Assembly: GCA_030019395.1 (NCBI GenBank) | Contig: JASEES010000012.1 | Coordinates: forward strand, 1 to 34,982 | Source of the DNA: Methanolinea sp. | GTDB taxonomy: Archaea; Halobacteriota; Methanomicrobia; Methanomicrobiales; Methanospirillaceae | Direction: 5' to 3' | DNA: 34,982 nt | Part shown: positions 33,014 through 34,982 of the stretch, one piece after another | Layout of the letters: the number at the start of each line of letters is the position of its first letter | How positions within the stretch are numbered: position 1 is the stretch's first letter | The notes under the pieces: generated by a model | What the model saw: the letters and a program-made list of their open reading frames with translations, nothing else | Told to the model about the DNA's origin: nothing | The model's database searches: none | Made by a program: the position numbers and the translations under genes

Positions 33014-33927
33014 CCATACCGGACCTCTTCGCTGCCCTCCCCGTCCTCCCCACGACCGTCGTCGGGAGCTTTCCGGTCGATACGGGCCGGGGTCTCCCGG
33101 GACTCCTGTTTCCGCTCCGGCACGCGGTCCAAAAAGCTGTTGAATCCCAGGTCAGGGCGGGAATCGACATCATCTCGGACGGCCAGGTCAGGGGTGACAT
33201 GATCCGTGCGTTCTCCTCCCGTTTACCCGGGATTCGCGGGCAGGACGTGGTAAGCACCGTCCTGCCTGCATCGGGTTCCATCACGGTTGCCGATACCCGC
33301 TATGCCCTCTCGCGCCACCGGCTCGTCAAGGGCATCCTCACGGGCCCGACGACCCTCTCTTTCGGCCTCCATATCGCAACTCCCGTCTACAGGGACAGGG
33401 CGGATCTCGCGATGGACCTGGCACGGGCGCTTGCAGCCGAGGCTAAGGCACTCGAAAGTGCAGGGGTCTGCATGCTCCAGGTCGATGAGCCTGTTCTCTC
33501 GACGGGTGCCGCGGATATCGCAGGGGCGGAGAGGGCGCTGAAAGTCCTGCTGGAAGGTATCCACGTCCCCGTCTGCCTCCACGTCTGCGGGGACCTGTCA
33601 TCCGTCATCGACAGGCTGCTCGCATTTCCTGTCGACGTGCTCGACATCGAGTGCGCAAAGACCCCGCAAAACCTCGAACTCGTTTCGGAACGGGACCTCA
33701 GGGAAAAGAGGATCGCCGTGGGATGCGTGGACTCGGGCACTCCCCGCGTCGAGGACGAGGACGAGATTGCGCGGAGGGTCCGGGATGCCGTCGACCGTCT
33801 TGGTGCAGGACGTCTCCTCGTCGACCCTGACTGCGGCCTCCGGATGCTCCCGTTCGATTCCGCGACCGGCAAGCTCTCCCGCATGGTTTCCGCTGTCAGG
33901 AAAGTGAGGGAAGAACTGGCTGGGTAA
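33010..33927 (+). CDS. Core methionine synthase (MetE C-terminal domain family)
   Basis: The 305-residue protein corresponds only to the catalytic barrel of cobalamin-independent methionine synthase. Zinc ligands His191 and Cys193 (LHVCGD), Glu214 (DIECAKT) and Cys275 (DPDCGL) are all present, and the entry is TTVVGSFPVDTGRGLPG. The N-terminal half of bacterial MetE (about 750 residues) is absent, as in archaeal core enzymes that transfer a methyl group to homocysteine from a methyl-corrinoid protein rather than methyltetrahydrofolate. The methyl donor cannot be read from the sequence. The ATG lies inside the aspS stop (ATGA), so translation is coupled to aspS. Confidence 0.92.
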   Translation: MTIPDLFAALPVLPTTVVGSFPVDTGRGLPGLLFPLRHAVQKAVESQVRAGIDIISDGQVRGDMIRAFSSRLPGIRGQDVVSTVLPASGSITVADTRYALSRHRLVKGILTGPTTLSFGLHIATPVYRDRADLAMDLARALAAEAKALESAGVCMLQVDEPVLSTGAADIAGAERALKVLLEGIHVPVCLHVCGDLSSVIDRLLAFPVDVLDIECAKTPQNLELVSERDLREKRIAVGCVDSGTPRVEDEDEIARRVRDAVDRLGAGRLLVDPDCGLRMLPFDSATGKLSRMVSAVRKVREELAG

Positions 33928-33942
33928 CCCTGTCGTATCCGC

Positions 33943-34527
33943 CTAGACGACGCGCGAGGTCGTGGAGAGCTCGATCCCCTTCTCCGTGATGTTGAAGGGA
34001 ATGATACGCTTGGGAACCTGGGCGTTGCGGACCTTGTGGACTGCCAGCTGCCGCTCGATCTCGGTCATGATGATGATCTCCTTGAGCTCGATGACGACGT
34101 CGGCCATCCGCATGATCCTGATCTCCTCAACAGTGGTGTGGAGATCGCTGTAAAGGATGAAAAGAGCATTTGCCTTCCGTTCTGCAATATCCTTCTTGAC
34201 CGAGGAGAGGAGCGAGATTGCGGCATCGATCCCGTTCCTCGTGATGATTGTCGAGAGGGAGTCGAGAACCACCCTGTCTCCCTTCATCAGGGGAAGAAGG
34301 GCCTCGGGGGGGCTGTCACGTGCATCCGTCATGCCCGGTTCCACCTCGCTGTCGATCATCAGGTAGGTACCGGTCATGCCGTCCGCACTCCAGAATTGGC
34401 GGGCAAGCAGGTCGATCCCGGTGAGGGGGGAACCCTGGACCACGATGGTGCTCCCTGCCGGAAAACCCCCCTCCATCGCGAGATCCAGCCCTGAAATACC
34501 AGTCGATCGCCTGTTCTCTCTGGCCAA
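33943..34527 (-). CDS. RecA/KaiC-like (RAD55-type) protein with degenerate Walker A
   Basis: The 194-residue protein has one RecA-like domain: STGISGLDLAMEGGFPAGSTIVVQGSP, then a Walker B-like strand RVVLDSLSTII (85-95). It resembles archaeal KaiC/RAD55 signalling ATPases. The P-loop position reads GSPLTGID (32-39), lacking the Lys-Ser/Thr that binds ATP phosphate, so ATP hydrolysis is doubtful and the protein may act as a binding or scaffolding partner. The start is a TTG at 34527 with GGGGAT about 8 nt upstream. It lies 67 nt after the acyl-CoA synthetase on the same strand and converges with the metE-like gene. Confidence 0.85.
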   Translation of the reverse strand: MARENRRSTGISGLDLAMEGGFPAGSTIVVQGSPLTGIDLLARQFWSADGMTGTYLMIDSEVEPGMTDARDSPPEALLPLMKGDRVVLDSLSTIITRNGIDAAISLLSSVKKDIAERKANALFILYSDLHTTVEEIRIMRMADVVIELKEIIIMTEIERQLAVHKVRNAQVPKRIIPFNITEKGIELSTTSRVV

Positions 34528-34543
34528 GAGAATTATCCCCGCT

Positions 34544-34574
34544 GATAAATATTTCTGTCCCCTGTCTTATACTC
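34544..34574 (-). promoter_or_regulatory. Promoter region of the KaiC-like gene
   Basis: Two TATA-like elements lie on the minus strand: GAGTATAAGAC (34564-34574), which would give a 17-nt leader holding the GGGGAT ribosome site, and GAAATATTTATC (34544-34555), which would give an almost leaderless message. Confidence 0.5.
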
Positions 34575-34594
34575 TTTCACGAAAACTCTCAGCG

Positions 34595-34982
34595 TTACCG
34601 GAAATACTGTTCCCGGAGTGTGCGCCTGAGGAGCTTCCATCCGTGGACACGGGGCAGTGACGCGACGCGGATGATCTTTCTTGGGACCTTGTACCCGGCC
34701 AGCCGTTCACGGCAGAAACCGAGGATCTCCTCGTCAGCCGGCTCGCATCCCCTGCGGACGACTATTGCCGCTGCAGGGATCTCGCCGCGCCTCTCGTCCG
34801 GAACCCCGAATATGGCGGCATCCTCGACGGCCGGGTGCTGGAGGATGACGTTTTCAACCTCCGTCGGGTAGATCTTCCACCCCGACATGTTGATCATGTC
34901 TTTTTTCCGGTCGGTGATGTAGAGCACCCCTTCCCCGTCCATGTACCCGATGTCCCCGGTGAGGAACCACCCGCCGGGAAGG
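34595..34982 (-). CDS. AMP-forming acyl-CoA synthetase (partial, C-terminal part)
   Basis: About 128 C-terminal residues are visible; the frame is open at the right edge. The GGWFLTGDIGYMD core, DRKKDMINMSGWKIYP hinge, PTEVENVILQHPAVEDAAIFGVPD and YKVPRKI segments are the end of an ANL-superfamily enzyme, which activates a carboxylic acid as acyl-AMP and transfers it to CoA. The C-terminal catalytic lysine is in place, but its context reads HGWKLLRR instead of the usual SGK. The substrate cannot be told from this part. Its start lies outside the window. Confidence 0.93.
   Translation of the reverse strand, partial: LPGGWFLTGDIGYMDGEGVLYITDRKKDMINMSGWKIYPTEVENVILQHPAVEDAAIFGVPDERRGEIPAAAIVVRRGCEPADEEILGFCRERLAGYKVPRKIIRVASLPRVHGWKLLRRTLREQYFR

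Noticed and set aside
1-34982. Insertion sequences, integrases or prophage genes
   Set aside because: No transposase, recombinase or phage structural protein is encoded, and no flanking terminal repeats were found. The single tRNA gene has no adjoining integrase.

Overview
The window looks like a chromosomal segment of a methanogenic archaeon of the order Methanomicrobiales; I cannot fix the genus. The evidence is an archaeal D-family polymerase large subunit (DP2) with an intein, CofD of coenzyme F420 synthesis, a form III RuBisCO, archaeal-type AspRS, a tRNA-Leu without encoded CCA, phosphomevalonate dehydratase and UbiD-type enzymes of the archaeal mevalonate route, Pro-Thr-rich surface proteins, and high-GC coding with frequent GTG/TTG starts. 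No transposase, integrase, CRISPR array or rRNA was found. Most of the segment is ordinary housekeeping DNA with some lineage-specific accessory genes.

Left part (1-7800): the N-terminal part of a Pro-Thr-repeat surface protein, an unassigned stretch of about 0.5 kb, an HAE3/MMPL-type RND membrane protein, a membrane-anchored secreted protein, a flavodoxin-fold protein converging on a Rieske ferredoxin-like protein, a SAM methyltransferase, and a secreted protein in an AT-richer setting. Middle left (8034-14854): form III RuBisCO and histidinol dehydrogenase, separated by a GC-rich spacer full of inverted repeats; tRNA-Leu(CAA); a cytoplasmic PAS chemoreceptor with its CheW; a group II cysteine desulfurase.

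Centre (14908-22260): polC/DP2, interrupted at its active site by a 165-residue mini-intein. Upstream of it is a compact four-gene minus-strand cluster: a membrane-anchored HEAT-repeat protein, a DUF432-like protein, an MscS-type channel and a soluble HEAT-repeat protein. These are joined by 4-nt overlaps or an 8-nt gap. This is the best candidate here for an undescribed multi-gene system.

Right part (22541-34982): a two-gene unit for the archaeal modified mevalonate pathway (UbiD-type decarboxylase and aconitase-X large subunit, with no small subunit in view), a small membrane protein, and an HD phosphohydrolase divergent from cofD. After cofD come an all-HEAT protein, a lipoprotein, a single-chain MNT-HEPN protein (MntA and HepT fused), an unrecognised 326-residue protein, aspS overlapping a core methionine synthase, a RecA/KaiC-like protein with a degenerate Walker A, and the C-terminal end of an acyl-CoA synthetase. 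Many genes sit close enough to be co-transcribed. Several starts have a TATA-like box only 20-30 nt upstream, suggesting leaderless transcripts.
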